This document shows, in pieces, positions 1 through 7,109 of a DNA stretch of 15,642 bases. Under the pieces are notes generated by a model. The model saw nothing but the letters and a program-made list of their open reading frames with translations. It did not search any database and was not told the DNA's origin. This DNA is from JAVBKB01 sp031554275 (lineage in GTDB: Bacteria > Bacillota > Bacilli > JARBTR01), in assembly GCA_031554275.1 (NCBI GenBank), contig JAVBKB010000015.1, positions 1 through 15,642 on the forward strand, given 5' to 3'. Within the stretch, counting starts at the first letter, position 1. Each line of letters starts with the position of its first letter. Made by a program: the position numbers and the translations under genes.

Positions 1-268
1 CCAATGAAATGATGTTCAAATATATGGAGATTCCATCGCTTACTTAAAACAGGGCAACTCTAATGTGTAAAATTATTACAACCAACCCGCTTGAATCCGC
101 TCTTTCTCTTTAAAGCTTTCAATACTTCCTAATATTGATACTTCATTTCGTCTGTTCAGCTAGTATTTCATATCTATTTTTTTAAATTTTAGTAATGTTT
201 TTAGTAGCATCCTCATAAGTTGAGATAAGTATCGCATTTAACTCAAACAAATTAGTGGGTGATTCACA
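1..268. other. left-edge non-coding stretch upstream of the dpp cluster
   Basis: No open frame of convincing length on either strand. A short plus frame from the window edge stops at 45-47 and could be the tail of an upstream gene, but 15 codons are too few to judge. The stretch is AT-rich with T-runs around 178-186. It should contain the promoter for the first ATPase gene, but I see no -35/-10 pair good enough to call. Confidence 0.4.
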
Positions 269-1261
269 TTGGACAAGGCAGTTGTTCTTAATGTCAAAAA
301 TTTAAATATTTCATTTCAGGTAAACCAAAAAAAGGTCAATGCAGTTAGAGATGTGAACTTCCAATTATATAAAGGTGATGTACTAGGAATTGTTGGGGAA
401 TCCGGCAGTGGAAAGAGCATTACTTCCCTTTCAATCATGGGTTTACTGTCAAATAAAGATAAAGACAGTGAGATTATTTTCAGATCAAAGAATTTGATTA
501 AAGCTACTGAAAAAGAGATGCGAAAGGTTCGAGGAAACCAGATATCTATGATTTTCCAGGAGCCGATGACATCCCTCAATCCTCTTTTCACGGTTGGCCA
601 ACAATTATTAGAAGCCGTTAAACTACATACCCACCTCAAGAAGCGAGAAGCAATTAACCTTTGCGTCAACGTTTTGGAAAGTGTTGGCTTGGGGCGTGCA
701 GAAGCCCTGATGAAGGAATATCCACACCAGCTTTCGGGTGGAATGAGACAACGGGTTATGATTGCGATGGCAATGATTTGCAAGCCTGAGATTTTGATTG
801 CAGACGAACCAACGACGGCCCTTGATGTGACGATTCAATCGCAAATTCTTTCTTTAATGAGAGAATTGAACTCCGCAAATGGAACCTCGATCATTTTTAT
901 TACACATGATTTGGGCGTTGTTGCTGAAATTTGCAACCGGGTAATTGTCATGTACGCAGGTCAAATAGTTGAGGAAGGTCCTGTGCGAACAATTTTTCGA
1001 GAACCGCAGCATCCTTACACTATAGGATTGCTCAAGTCCCTTCCAGACACACGTCATAGAGATGAACGGCTATATGCAATACCAGGCATGATTGCGAAGC
1101 CAGGTAGCATCAAAGCTGGCTGTCAATTCGCACCTCGTTGCGAATTTGTCACAGACAAATGTCGAGCAATTGCACCTCAGCTACTACCTACCGATATAGC
1201 TAACCATCAAGTTCGTTGTTTTGAAAGTAATCGAGTCAAGGAAGTGATTACAGTTGTCTGA
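269..1261 (+). CDS. dppD: dipeptide/oligopeptide ABC transporter ATP-binding subunit (DppD/OppD-like)
   Basis: 330-aa cytoplasmic ATPase that would power peptide import with its partner ATPase and two permeases. Visible motifs: Walker A GESGSGKS (residues 43-50), Q-loop Gln97, signature LSGGMRQ (155-161), Walker B ILIADE (175-180) and H-loop His213. The C-terminal oligopeptide-type extension has PHQ/QHPYT segments and four cysteines (285, 291, 298, 317). The start is TTG at 269 with a moderate GTGGGTG-type site just upstream; no better ATG lies nearby and the protein begins at the usual family position. It overlaps the next gene by 8 bp, so the two ATPases are probably translationally coupled. 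The family is certain. Dipeptide rather than oligopeptide specificity is inferred from the DppA-like binding protein downstream. Confidence 0.93.
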   Translation: MDKAVVLNVKNLNISFQVNQKKVNAVRDVNFQLYKGDVLGIVGESGSGKSITSLSIMGLLSNKDKDSEIIFRSKNLIKATEKEMRKVRGNQISMIFQEPMTSLNPLFTVGQQLLEAVKLHTHLKKREAINLCVNVLESVGLGRAEALMKEYPHQLSGGMRQRVMIAMAMICKPEILIADEPTTALDVTIQSQILSLMRELNSANGTSIIFITHDLGVVAEICNRVIVMYAGQIVEEGPVRTIFREPQHPYTIGLLKSLPDTRHRDERLYAIPGMIAKPGSIKAGCQFAPRCEFVTDKCRAIAPQLLPTDIANHQVRCFESNRVKEVITVV

Positions 1262-2225
1262 AACTATCTTGCAGGTTGAAAATTTGAAAAAGCATTTTCC
1301 AATAACCAGTGGGCTTTTTAGTAGAAAAATTGGTGAGGTAAAGGCAGTCGATGATATTTCTTTTACAGTTAGAAAAGGCGAAACGCTTGGAATTGTTGGC
1401 GAAAGTGGTTGTGGAAAGTCAACAACAGGTCGGCTGTTAATGAAATTGTTGAATAGCGATCATGGAAAGATTCTATTCGAAGGCAAAGAAATAGTAAATA
1501 TGTCAAAAGCAGAAATCCGGCGCGTGCGTCGAGATATTCAAATGGTATTCCAAGATCCGTATGCTTCATTAAATCCTCGTCATACGATCGAGAAGATTCT
1601 TGAAGAGCCTTTGATTGTTCACGGAATTGGCACGAAAGCAGAAAGAATGAAGCAAGTAATTGCCATGATGGAAATTGTCGGACTTAGATCCAATCAAATA
1701 AAGCGTTTTCCTCATCAATTTAGCGGAGGGCAACGGCAAAGAATTGGAATTGCGAGAGCTTTGATGACTCGCCCAAAATTAATTATTGCGGATGAACCTG
1801 TTTCTGCATTGGATGTTTCGATACAGGCACAAGTCTTGAATCTTCTGAAAGACATTCAAACTGAATTTGGACTAACCTATATCTTTATTTCACATGACTT
1901 AAGTGTTGTGCGACATATTTGTAACCGTGTTGCTGTGATGTATCTTGGTAGAATTGTCGAAATTGCAGAAAGCGAAGATCTTTACGGAAAACCACATCAC
2001 CCTTATACCAAGGCACTGCTATCATCAGTTCCTGTACCAGATCCGGATTTTCAGAAACAGCAAATTCCACTAGTTGGGGAGATACCTAATCCATCCAATC
2101 CGCCAACTGGCTGTGCATTTCATACAAGATGTTCATCATGTATGGATATTTGTAAAACAAACCGCCCAGCTTTTCGGAAAATTTCGCTTGGTCATCAAGT
2201 TGCTTGTCACTTATACGGTGAGTAA
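1254..2225 (+). CDS. dppF: dipeptide/oligopeptide ABC transporter ATP-binding subunit (DppF/OppF-like)
   Basis: 323-aa second ATPase of the importer. Motifs: Walker A GESGCGKST (49-57), Q-loop Gln100, signature FSGGQRQ (156-162), Walker B LIIADE (176-181) and H-loop His214. The C-terminal extension contains PHHPYT and cysteines at 287, 293, 300 and 318. The N-terminal KKHFPI...GLFSRK stretch before the first beta strand is typical of the F-type rather than the D-type subunit. The start is TTG at 1254, preceded by AAGGAAGTG about 8 nt upstream and overlapping the end of the previous gene. Both nucleotide sites look competent. About 400 bp of non-coding DNA follow before the binding-protein gene, so the ATPases may form their own transcript. 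Confidence 0.93.
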   Translation: MSETILQVENLKKHFPITSGLFSRKIGEVKAVDDISFTVRKGETLGIVGESGCGKSTTGRLLMKLLNSDHGKILFEGKEIVNMSKAEIRRVRRDIQMVFQDPYASLNPRHTIEKILEEPLIVHGIGTKAERMKQVIAMMEIVGLRSNQIKRFPHQFSGGQRQRIGIARALMTRPKLIIADEPVSALDVSIQAQVLNLLKDIQTEFGLTYIFISHDLSVVRHICNRVAVMYLGRIVEIAESEDLYGKPHHPYTKALLSSVPVPDPDFQKQQIPLVGEIPNPSNPPTGCAFHTRCSSCMDICKTNRPAFRKISLGHQVACHLYGE

Positions 2226-2266
2226 CTTTGACATATATATCAGTTGATGGCTTGGATGAAAGTAGT

Positions 2267-2301
2267 TTGACTAAATGGATCCAAATAATTCTTTTAGTCA
2301 A
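2267..2301. repeat. perfect 9-bp inverted repeat (hairpin)
   Basis: TTGACTAAA at 2267-2275 is the exact reverse complement of TTTAGTCAA at 2293-2301, with a 17-nt loop that itself contains the palindrome TGGATCCA. It begins 42 nt after the dppF stop. The sequence that follows is not a proper T-run, so this is a weak terminator at best; it could also be a protein-binding site or a processing hairpin. Confidence 0.6.
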
Positions 2302-2398
2302 TCTGCTCTAGATTTGTGGTGAATATTCTCAGGATTGAATGTCGTTCAACAACAGATAATCTTCAGCAAAAATTAGTTTCTACAACTTTAAACGAAGT

Positions 2399-2580
2399 TT
2401 GACGAAAATTTTTTATGGTGGCTTCATGATGATTTTCACGATGGTTGACGAAAAAATTTTCAAGAAGGCTTCATGATGATTTTCATGATGGTTGACGAAA
2501 AATTTTCAAGAAGACATCATGACGATTTTCACAATAGTTGACGAAAAATTTTCAAGAAGGCTTCATGATGATTTTCACCA
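2399..2580. repeat. four tandem copies of a ~46-bp repeat upstream of the binding-protein gene
   Basis: Unit starts are at 2399, 2445, 2492 and 2538, giving spacings of 46, 47 and 46 bp; the last copy is cut short near 2580. Each unit runs TTGACGAAAAATTTTC, then AAGAAGGCTTCATGATG, then ATTTTCAYRATGG. Copy 1 is the most diverged on its left side, while copies 2 and 4 are the closest to each other. Inside each unit lie the palindrome GAAAATTTTC and the near-palindrome GAAGGCTTC. There are no unique spacers, so it is not a CRISPR array. The array ends about 50 bp before the ATG of the binding-protein gene. Its role is unknown. Confidence 0.9.
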
Positions 2581-2630
2581 CTTCTAGGAATTCTGCTATT
2601 CAAATGAACAATTACATAGGAGGTAAGACC

Positions 2631-4229
2631 ATGCGAAAGAAAGTATTACTAGCTATGCTCACTTTGCTATTATCAGTGAGCATGTTACTTGTTGGTTGTA
2701 GCGATAAGGACGACAGCAGCACGGACAAAAAAGCTGCAACCGCAAAGGATACGTTGATATTTGGTAGAGGTGGCGATTCCACTTCTCTTGATCCAATTTC
2801 AACAACAGAAGGAGAAACATACCGTGTCACTGATAGTTTATATGAGACATTAGTGAGCTACGGTGAGCAGGATACCACAATTCATCCAGGCCTTGCTGAA
2901 AGTTGGGAAGTATCTGCTGATAACTTAGTCTATACTTTTCACTTACTTGAAGGTATCAAATTCCATGACGGATCAGATTTCAATGCCGATTCAGTAGTTT
3001 TCAATTTTGATCGCTGGATGAATGGCGACGAAGAGAAATTCCCTTACTACACCATGTTTGGTGGCTACAAAGGTCAACCTGAAGCAGTTATTAAAGAAGT
3101 GAAGGCTTTAGATAGCAAAACAGTCCAATTTACACTGTTTCGCCCACAAGCCCCATTTCTTAAAAACCTAGCAATGAGTGCTTTTGGTATCGCATCTCCA
3201 AAAGCAGTTGAGAAATACGGAGATACATTCCGTGAGCATCCAGTTGGTACTGGTCCTTTCAAATTCGTTGAATGGAAGCCAAATGACAAAATTGTCATTG
3301 AAAAAAATGATGGTTACCGCGATGCAAAGCAAGTGAAGTTAAAGCAAATTATCTTCAAAGTAATTCCTGATAACTCTACAAGACTGAATGCGCTTGAAAA
3401 TGGTGAGATCGATCTAATGGATGGTGTAAATCCATCTGATAAGAGCAAAATTTCAGGAAATAAGAACTTGCAGCTGATTGAACGACCATCAATGAATGTT
3501 GGTTATGTTGGCTTCAATACTGAAAAAGCACCCTTCAATAATAAGAAGGTTCGCCAAGCACTGAACATGGCTGTTGATAAGAAAGCTCTAATTGATGCTT
3601 TTTACGCTGGTCAAGCAGCAGTTGCAAAAAATCCAATGCCACCAAGCATTGAAGGCTACAACGATGCAGTCCAAGACTACAAATATGATTTGACAGCTGC
3701 CAAGAATCTGCTAGCTGAAGCAGGTTTTCCAGATGGATTCACAATGGAGCTTTGGTACATGCCAGTTGCACGTCCTTATATGCCTGAAGCACAGAAAGTT
3801 GCTGAAGTATTACAAGGTGAGTGGAAAAAAATCGGTGTTACCGTTGAGACGAAAACTGTTGACTGGGCAACGTATCTAGACAATGCTGCCAAAGGAGATT
3901 TGCCTGCATTCATGCTCGGTTGGACTGGTGATAATGGTGACCCAGACAATTTCCTTTACACATTATTAGATAAAGAAAGCATTGGCAGTAACAACTATTC
4001 TCGCTATGTAAATGAAGATCTACACAAACTTCTGATCGCTGCACAAACAGAAACTGATCAAGCAAAAAGAAATGACCTATACAATCAAGCACAAGTCATT
4101 ATTCATGATGATGCACCTTGGATTCCTCTAGTCCACTCAAAGCCTTTGATTGCCTCTGGGAACGATGTTGCAGGTTATGAGCCGCATCCAACAGGATCAG
4201 AGTCTTTTGCAAAAACTTACTTTAAGTAA
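2631..4229 (+). CDS. dppA: dipeptide-binding lipoprotein (DppA-like, SBP_bac_5 family)
   Basis: 532-aa extracellular, membrane-anchored solute-binding protein that would deliver peptides to the permease. Residues 1-23 form a lipoprotein signal: MRKK, a hydrophobic core, then lipobox LVGC with Cys23 as the lipidated residue. A short Ser/Asp/Lys-rich linker and a full class C binding domain follow. The segment GDNGDPDNF closely resembles E. coli DppA, as does PVGTGPFKFVEW. The frame is open upstream to a TTG at 2538, but that codon lies inside the last 46-bp repeat. The ATG at 2631 has an ideal TAGGAGGT 6 nt away and puts the signal peptide at the N terminus, so I choose it. The gene is flanked by two long non-coding gaps, suggesting separate control. 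Substrate could be dipeptides, longer peptides or haem-like compounds. Confidence 0.93.
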   Translation: MRKKVLLAMLTLLLSVSMLLVGCSDKDDSSTDKKAATAKDTLIFGRGGDSTSLDPISTTEGETYRVTDSLYETLVSYGEQDTTIHPGLAESWEVSADNLVYTFHLLEGIKFHDGSDFNADSVVFNFDRWMNGDEEKFPYYTMFGGYKGQPEAVIKEVKALDSKTVQFTLFRPQAPFLKNLAMSAFGIASPKAVEKYGDTFREHPVGTGPFKFVEWKPNDKIVIEKNDGYRDAKQVKLKQIIFKVIPDNSTRLNALENGEIDLMDGVNPSDKSKISGNKNLQLIERPSMNVGYVGFNTEKAPFNNKKVRQALNMAVDKKALIDAFYAGQAAVAKNPMPPSIEGYNDAVQDYKYDLTAAKNLLAEAGFPDGFTMELWYMPVARPYMPEAQKVAEVLQGEWKKIGVTVETKTVDWATYLDNAAKGDLPAFMLGWTGDNGDPDNFLYTLLDKESIGSNNYSRYVNEDLHKLLIAAQTETDQAKRNDLYNQAQVIIHDDAPWIPLVHSKPLIASGNDVAGYEPHPTGSESFAKTYFK

Positions 4230-4566
4230 CATGCTACTTGTGATTTGTAAATCAACTTGCTAGCACATCGAAAAGCATCCTGCTACTTATGTTGAAAGCA
4301 ACTGCTACTTGTGCTTTGAAACATCACGATTTCAAGTACTTAAGGCTTCAATTTTAAAAACGGTTTCAATTAAGTATTTGCTTATCTCTCCATTTGCAGG
4401 GACTGGAACCAGCTAAGGTCCCTGCATTTGATTAATATTGATTTAGCCAACATGTTTAACAGTCTAAATAAAAATCTGTAAGTTGTCGGCGAGTGGAATC
4501 AGCAAATAGTAGCATCATCTAATTCCGATTCCTCCTTTCAACTAAATACGATAACGAGGTGAGGTC
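4230..4566. other. 337-bp non-coding gap between the binding-protein and permease genes
   Basis: No gene. It contains three copies of a TGCTACTTRTG motif (starting at 4232, 4281 and 4303), a small palindrome TGATTT-gt-AAATCA (4241-4254), an 11-bp imperfect inverted repeat (CAAGTACTTAA at 4333-4343 with TTAAGTATTTG at 4370-4380) and the terminator-like hairpin listed separately. The remainder up to 4550 is AT-rich, and I cannot name a convincing promoter in it. Confidence 0.6.
4395..4435 (+). terminator. probable intrinsic terminator or attenuating hairpin after the binding-protein gene
   Basis: TGCAGGGAC (4395-4403) pairs perfectly with GTCCCTGCA (4418-4426). A nested CTGG-aa-CCAG can form within the loop. 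The tail TTTGATTAATATT is AT-rich but lacks a long U-run, so termination is probably partial. It lies 165 bp after the stop and would lower permease expression relative to the binding protein. Confidence 0.55.
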
Positions 4567-5574
4567 ATGGCCGCTTATATCATCAGAAGAATTCTTGCGC
4601 TAATACCTGTTCTACTTGGAATGACGCTCATTGTCTTTCTCATCATTCGTGCAATACCTGGTAATCCAGCACAAGTAATTCTTGGTCAACGTGCAACAGC
4701 TGATGCGGTTAGTGCTTTGACGCAGCAATTAGGATTGGACAAGCCTTGGTATGAACAATTTTTCCATTACTTAAATCAATTGCTCCATTTGGATCTTGGT
4801 ACTTCGTTACGCACAAAGGCTGACATTGCACATGAGATTGCGCCCTTTCTGGCAGCTACCTTTGAGTTAACACTAGTCGCAATGATTATTGCCATTGTGG
4901 TTGGAGTGAATGCTGGAATTATTAGTGCCTGGTTTAGAAATTCGTGGTTTGATTATGGCATTATGATTGTTGCACTAATTGGTGTTTCCCTACCGATCTT
5001 TTGGTTAGGATTGATGGAGCAGTGGGCATTTTCTGTCAAACTTGGGTGGTTACCAACAACTGGGCGAGAAAATGTTCGAGACCCCGTTGAGGCAATCACA
5101 AACTTCTATATGCTCGACACATTATTAAGAGGAAGATTCGACCAATTTATTGATGTGGTAAAGCATCTCATTATGCCAAGTATTGCTCTAGCAACTATAC
5201 CGATGGCTATTCTAGCAAGAATGACACGTTCAACCGTATTAGATGTAATGAACTCAGATTATATCAGAACTGCTAGGGCAAAAGGTGTCAGCATGTTCCT
5301 CGTTGTATACAAACATGCATTGAAAAACGCATTAATTCCGGTTCTTACCGTTATTGGCTTACAATCAGGTTTACTTCTTGGTGGCGCAATTTTGACTGAA
5401 ACAATTTTCGGCTGGCCAGGTATTGGACGATATATTTATGATGCAATCGGGGCAAGAGATTATCCTGTTATCCAGTCGGGAATTTTGATTATTGCATTCT
5501 GTTTCGTAATGATCAATTTGATTGTGGACTTATTATATGGTTGGATTGACCCACGAATTAAGTATAATGACTAA
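4567..5574 (+). CDS. dppB: dipeptide/oligopeptide ABC transporter permease (DppB-like)
   Basis: 335-aa inner permease subunit with about six membrane segments. The first is at residues 8-28, followed by the family's typical IPGNPA motif and an extracytoplasmic loop. The ATPase-contacting EAA loop is at about 232-256 (DYIRTARAKG...HALKNA), and the C terminus ends in YGWIDPRIKY, as is usual for DppB. The ATG at 4567 has GAGGTGAGG immediately upstream and the length fits the family. It forms a pair with the next gene 45 bp downstream. The permease genes follow, rather than precede, the ATPase and binding-protein genes, an order less common than dppABCDF. Confidence 0.93.
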   Translation: MAAYIIRRILALIPVLLGMTLIVFLIIRAIPGNPAQVILGQRATADAVSALTQQLGLDKPWYEQFFHYLNQLLHLDLGTSLRTKADIAHEIAPFLAATFELTLVAMIIAIVVGVNAGIISAWFRNSWFDYGIMIVALIGVSLPIFWLGLMEQWAFSVKLGWLPTTGRENVRDPVEAITNFYMLDTLLRGRFDQFIDVVKHLIMPSIALATIPMAILARMTRSTVLDVMNSDYIRTARAKGVSMFLVVYKHALKNALIPVLTVIGLQSGLLLGGAILTETIFGWPGIGRYIYDAIGARDYPVIQSGILIIAFCFVMINLIVDLLYGWIDPRIKYND

Positions 5575-5619
5575 TTTGATTTTGGTTAATTATTCAGATT
5601 TAAGATTAGGAGAAGTGTT

Positions 5620-6501
5620 ATGTCTGAGGTATTTGCACAACAAGAGTTCGAGGATAAAGTGAAGTCGCCAATAAGAGAAATTTGGGACGCCTTCTCCGCC
5701 AGTAAACTTGCTGTTGTAGGGCTTGGGATAGTGGTGTTTTTTATCCTTTTGGCAATCTTTGCACCACTCATAGCGCCGCATGAAATCAATGAGCAATTAT
5801 TATCAAATAAATTGCAGCCACCCTCCATCGATCATTTATTTGGTACAGATGATTTTGGACGAGATATTTTTTCTCGTGTAGTTTATGGAGCAAGGCTTTC
5901 CTTATGGGTTGGATTTATTTCAGTGCTGGGTTCTGCAGTGTTGGGATCTTTGCTAGGAATCATTGCTGGCTATTATGGAAAATGGGCCGACACCCTCATT
6001 AGCAGGTTCTTTGATATTATGTTGGCTTTTCCAAGTATTTTGCTCGCAATTGCTGTTGTAGCAGTACTCGGTCCCTCCTTGCAAAACGCATTAATTGCCA
6101 TTGCCGTCATTAACATACCAAACTTTGGTCGCCTAATCCGTTCAAAAGTACTATCTGTTAAGCAAGAGGAGTATATTTTGGCAGCAAAATCAATTGGAAT
6201 GAAAGATTCCCGAATACTCTTTCATCATGTACTTCCCAACAGCATTGCACCAATTATTGTTCAAGGAACAATGTCAATTGCAACTGCCATAATTGAAGCT
6301 GCTGCTCTTGGTTTTCTGGGAATGGGTGCCCAAGCACCAACGCCAGAATGGGGGAAAATGCTTGCAGATTCCAAGCAGTATTTGACGGAAGCACCAGGAA
6401 CATTATTCTTCCCTGGAATTGCGATTATGCTTACTGTCCTTGGGTTTAATCTAATTGGCGATGGATTGCGAGATGCACTTGATCCAAAGATGAAACAATA
6501 A
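5620..6501 (+). CDS. dppC: dipeptide/oligopeptide ABC transporter permease (DppC-like)
   Basis: 293-aa second permease. An N-terminal cytoplasmic stretch is followed by the first membrane helix (about 29-52). The hallmark FGTDDFGRDIFSR lies at 74-86, then come a cluster of helices and the EAA loop at about 184-209 (EYILAAKSIG...HVLPNS). It ends with the usual GDGLRDALDP segment. The ATG at 5620 is preceded by AGGAGAAG. It is the last gene of the importer cluster; the first long palindrome of the convergent gap starts 3-4 bp after its stop codon, which may act as its transcript end. Confidence 0.93.
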   Translation: MSEVFAQQEFEDKVKSPIREIWDAFSASKLAVVGLGIVVFFILLAIFAPLIAPHEINEQLLSNKLQPPSIDHLFGTDDFGRDIFSRVVYGARLSLWVGFISVLGSAVLGSLLGIIAGYYGKWADTLISRFFDIMLAFPSILLAIAVVAVLGPSLQNALIAIAVINIPNFGRLIRSKVLSVKQEEYILAAKSIGMKDSRILFHHVLPNSIAPIIVQGTMSIATAIIEAAALGFLGMGAQAPTPEWGKMLADSKQYLTEAPGTLFFPGIAIMLTVLGFNLIGDGLRDALDPKMKQ

Positions 6502-6503
6502 TT

Positions 6504-6661
6504 ATCCTGATTGTCGTTAGAAATGCAAATTAAAACTCGCTAAGATTCCCAAATACTTCGTCATAATTTCCTAGGATAGTCTCGCTATCCTTTGTAAATT
6601 ATTCCTCGTCTTTGAAAATTTATCGGGAGTTTTAAGTTGTGTTTCTAACGACAATTAGGAT
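6504..6661. repeat. long imperfect palindrome, element 1 (~157 bp)
   Basis: The whole stretch folds back on itself. The outer 36 nt (from 6505) match the reverse complement of the right end (to 6660) at 31 positions, including the blocks ATTGTCGTTAGAAA and TTAAAACTC. Pairing continues inside with ATAATTT (6563-6569) to AAATTAT (6596-6602) and an apical stem AGGATAG (6573-6579) to CTATCCT (6585-6591) around the loop TCTCG. No coding frame is evident. Size and shape fit a MITE-like or other non-autonomous intergenic element. It may also work as a bidirectional terminator between the converging operons. Confidence 0.8.
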
Positions 6662-6809
6662 TAATCCTAATTACCGATTAAAATAGTGAATGATTTGTCC
6701 GGAAATTTTACATCTCGCGCGGCAAAAAATGCGCGAATATCTTGTTTAACAAAGCGAGATGGAAAATTACCACAAAGCATTCGCTATCTTAATCGGTAAT
6801 TAGGATTAA
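6661..6809. repeat. long imperfect palindrome, element 2 (~149 bp)
   Basis: The left arm at 6661-6718 pairs with the right arm at 6754-6809. About 51 of 56 aligned positions are complementary, with one 2-nt bulge, and the outermost 21 are perfect. The 35-nt centre (6719-6753) contains GCGCG and TTGTT-t-AACAA segments. It directly abuts element 1, and its outer end (TTAATCCTAATT, then CCG and TTA) matches the right end of element 1, so the two are probably diverged members of one repeat family. Confidence 0.85.
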
Positions 6810-6870
6810 ATCGCTGTCTAGTTTATTTGTCACAATTCCATCCTTTTCATTCGAACAATTTTCAATGAAA

Positions 6871-6902
6871 AATAAAAAAATGCGATGGCTGGTTTCATCG
6901 CA
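6871..6902 (-). terminator. strong intrinsic terminator for the exporter operon
   Basis: Read on the minus strand, TGCGATG pairs with CATCGCA (6896-6902 with 6881-6887) around an 8-nt loop and is followed at once by TTTTTTTATT. It lies about 210 nt beyond the stop of the last exporter gene, giving the operon an unusually long 3' trailer. Confidence 0.8.
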
Positions 6903-6955
6903 AAATATAGATACTGGGTGAGAAAAGCTGCGAAATCTGAATGCTTTAATTTTGA

Positions 6956-7050
6956 GCAGGAATCGAAAAGCGCCAATGTCTACTTCGACTTTCTTTATTG
7001 GTCAACCATTAGAGTCTACATCGCATCAGCGCTAATAGATCGATTCCTGC
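6956..7050. repeat. inverted repeat in the exporter 3' trailer
   Basis: GCAGGAATCGA (6956-6966) is the exact reverse complement of TCGATTCCTGC (7040-7050). AGCGC segments lie just inside both arms. It would fold into a large hairpin in the minus-strand transcript between the exporter stop codon and the terminator. A smaller ATGATC-agaga-GATCAT hairpin lies at 7086-7102. The function is unknown; RNA stability is one possibility. Confidence 0.55.
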
Positions 7051-7109
7051 ATCATGAACTTACCTGTTTTTCACTGATAACTTACATGATCAGAGAGATC
7101 ATTTCTAAT

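Larger units (their letters stand above)
2226..2630. other. 405-bp non-coding gap between dppF and the binding-protein gene
   Basis: No credible gene. From left to right it holds a perfect 9-bp inverted repeat at 2267-2301, an unremarkable AT-rich stretch (2302-2398), four tandem copies of a 46-bp unit (2399-2580), and a short leader with a strong ribosome binding site for the binding-protein gene. The position suggests a regulatory region controlling the binding protein separately from the ATPases. No clear -35/-10 pair can be named. Each repeat begins with TTGACG, which resembles a -35 box, but no matching -10 sits at 16-18 bp. Confidence 0.6.

Noticed and set aside
2399..2580. CRISPR array
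   Set aside because: Units are tandem without unique spacers and no cas genes are present.
2538..2630. TTG start extending the binding protein by 31 residues
   Set aside because: The TTG is part of the fourth 46-bp repeat, and the extension would bury the lipoprotein signal. The ATG at 2631 has an ideal ribosome binding site.
4395..4426. T-box-like reading of GGACTGGAACCAGC in the dppA-dppB gap
   Set aside because: It resembles the T-box core only loosely. The TGGAACCA part is explained by a nested stem, and no specifier or stem I structure is visible upstream.
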